The notes beneath the pieces are model-generated. The model was not told the DNA's origin. It did not search any database and worked only from the letters and a program-made list of their open reading frames with translations. This document shows, one piece after another, positions 63,512 to 64,000 of a stretch of DNA of 64,000 bases (position 1 is the first letter of the stretch; each line of letters begins with the position of its first letter). The stretch is from CAIUMH01 sp963758555 (lineage in GTDB: Bacteria; Actinomycetota; Acidimicrobiia; Acidimicrobiales; RAAP-2), in assembly GCA_963758555.1 (NCBI GenBank), contig CAVWVW010000003.1:1612001-1676000 (forward strand). Reading direction: 5' to 3'. A program made the translations under genes and the position numbers.

Positions 63512-64000
63512 ATGAGTGACCTTTCCATCAAGCAGCTGGGCGAGACGGTCGGTGCCGAGATCGTCGACGTCGACGTCGACGAGCTCCTCCACGACCCCTC
63601 GGTCCCAGAGGCGGTCCTCCACGCGCTCGACGCCAACGGCGTACTCGTCTTCAGAGAGCTCCACCTCGATGACGAGTCCCAGGTGGCCTTCGCCCGACGC
63701 CTCGGCACACCGGTGGCCGTCCCGAGCCACCCGATCCCCGAGATCACGGTGATCTCGCTCGCTGACACCAATCCCATCGCTGAGTACCTCAAGGGTGCGT
63801 TCGAATACCACATCGATGGCTCCATGGACGAGATCCCGTCGAAGGCGTCGCTCTTGACCGCGCACGTCGTTCCCGAGGGCAGCGGCGACACGGAGTTCGC
63901 CAGCTCCTACGCCGCCTACGACGCCTTGAGCGACGAGCAGAAGGAGCTCTACAGCACCTACCAGGTGGTCCACAGCTTCGAGGCCACACAGCGCAAGACG
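63512..64000 (+). CDS. TauD/TfdA-family Fe(II)/2-oxoglutarate dioxygenase (partial)
   Basis: The first 163 codons are in the window. The sequence starts MSDLSIKQLGETVGAEIVDVDVDELL and has VLHALDANGVLVFREL and the iron-binding His100-x-Asp102 in FEYHIDGSMDE, all in family order. The frame remains open to the last base. TauD/TfdA enzymes hydroxylate taurine, alkylsulfonates, herbicide ethers or carbon chains. It is the third oxygenase type in this catabolic region. Confidence 0.9.
   Translation, partial: MSDLSIKQLGETVGAEIVDVDVDELLHDPSVPEAVLHALDANGVLVFRELHLDDESQVAFARRLGTPVAVPSHPIPEITVISLADTNPIAEYLKGAFEYHIDGSMDEIPSKASLLTAHVVPEGSGDTEFASSYAAYDALSDEQKELYSTYQVVHSFEATQRKT

Overview
The window looks like a chromosomal segment of a high-GC Gram-positive actinobacterium. 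The DNA is strongly GC-rich, GTG starts are common, and there are F420-type luciferase-like oxidoreductases, a large ECF sigma factor with a C-terminal extension, LGFP cell-wall repeats and an LAXTG-type surface anchor. The mix of amidohydrolase, P450, Rieske and acyl-CoA enzymes resembles Acidimicrobiia or related soil and water actinobacteria, but that placement is inference. I see no rRNA, tRNA, CRISPR array, transposase, integrase or replication origin.

Layout. 0-10.5 kb: housekeeping and stress genes (quinone oxidoreductase, class I amidotransferase, alpha/beta hydrolase, AlkD-like DNA repair, cation/proton antiporter, nitrobindin-like protein, YCII protein plus ECF sigma factor, a 754-aa surface protein, a VOC protein). 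10.5-28 kb: four MFS exporters, three of them beside TetR regulators, mixed with a GH43-like secreted protein, an amidohydrolase/P450 pair, a hemerythrin/LigB-dioxygenase pair and an epimerase. 28.1-32.7 kb: a methylamine-utilisation-like (mau-like) cassette made of a MauF/CcdA-like membrane protein, a MauD-like membrane thioredoxin, an unknown protein, a Tat-exported MADH-light-chain-like domain fused to LGFP repeats, MauE, and a 71-aa membrane stub with VEPPG repeats. MauB, MauG and amicyanin are absent. 32.9-36.9 kb: MaoC-like protein, cupin, zinc alcohol dehydrogenase, SDR and a small unknown gene with a perfect 24-bp palindrome upstream.

37-64 kb: a dense catabolic region. It has a carotenoid/stilbene-cleaving oxygenase, two Rieske oxygenases, a P450 with its own ferredoxin, three NTF2-like proteins, two paralogous sugar-phosphate-isomerase-like TIM barrels, several SDRs, two acyl-CoA dehydrogenases, two enoyl-CoA hydratases, a thiolase, a CoA-transferase, an E1 alpha/beta fusion dehydrogenase, a free lipoyl protein and the start of a TauD-type dioxygenase. 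Together they look like an oxidative ring or side-chain attack pathway feeding a CoA-linked beta-oxidation module. The substrate cannot be read from sequence.

Two window-wide patterns affect interpretation. First, about fourteen genes carry apparent frameshifts. In most junctions examined, one extra or missing G or C in a short G/C run explains the break, so consensus error is more likely than real pseudogenes; these genes are annotated at full span. Second, several genes have a TAnnnT-like -10 box exactly 6 nt before the start codon and no Shine-Dalgarno, implying leaderless mRNAs.
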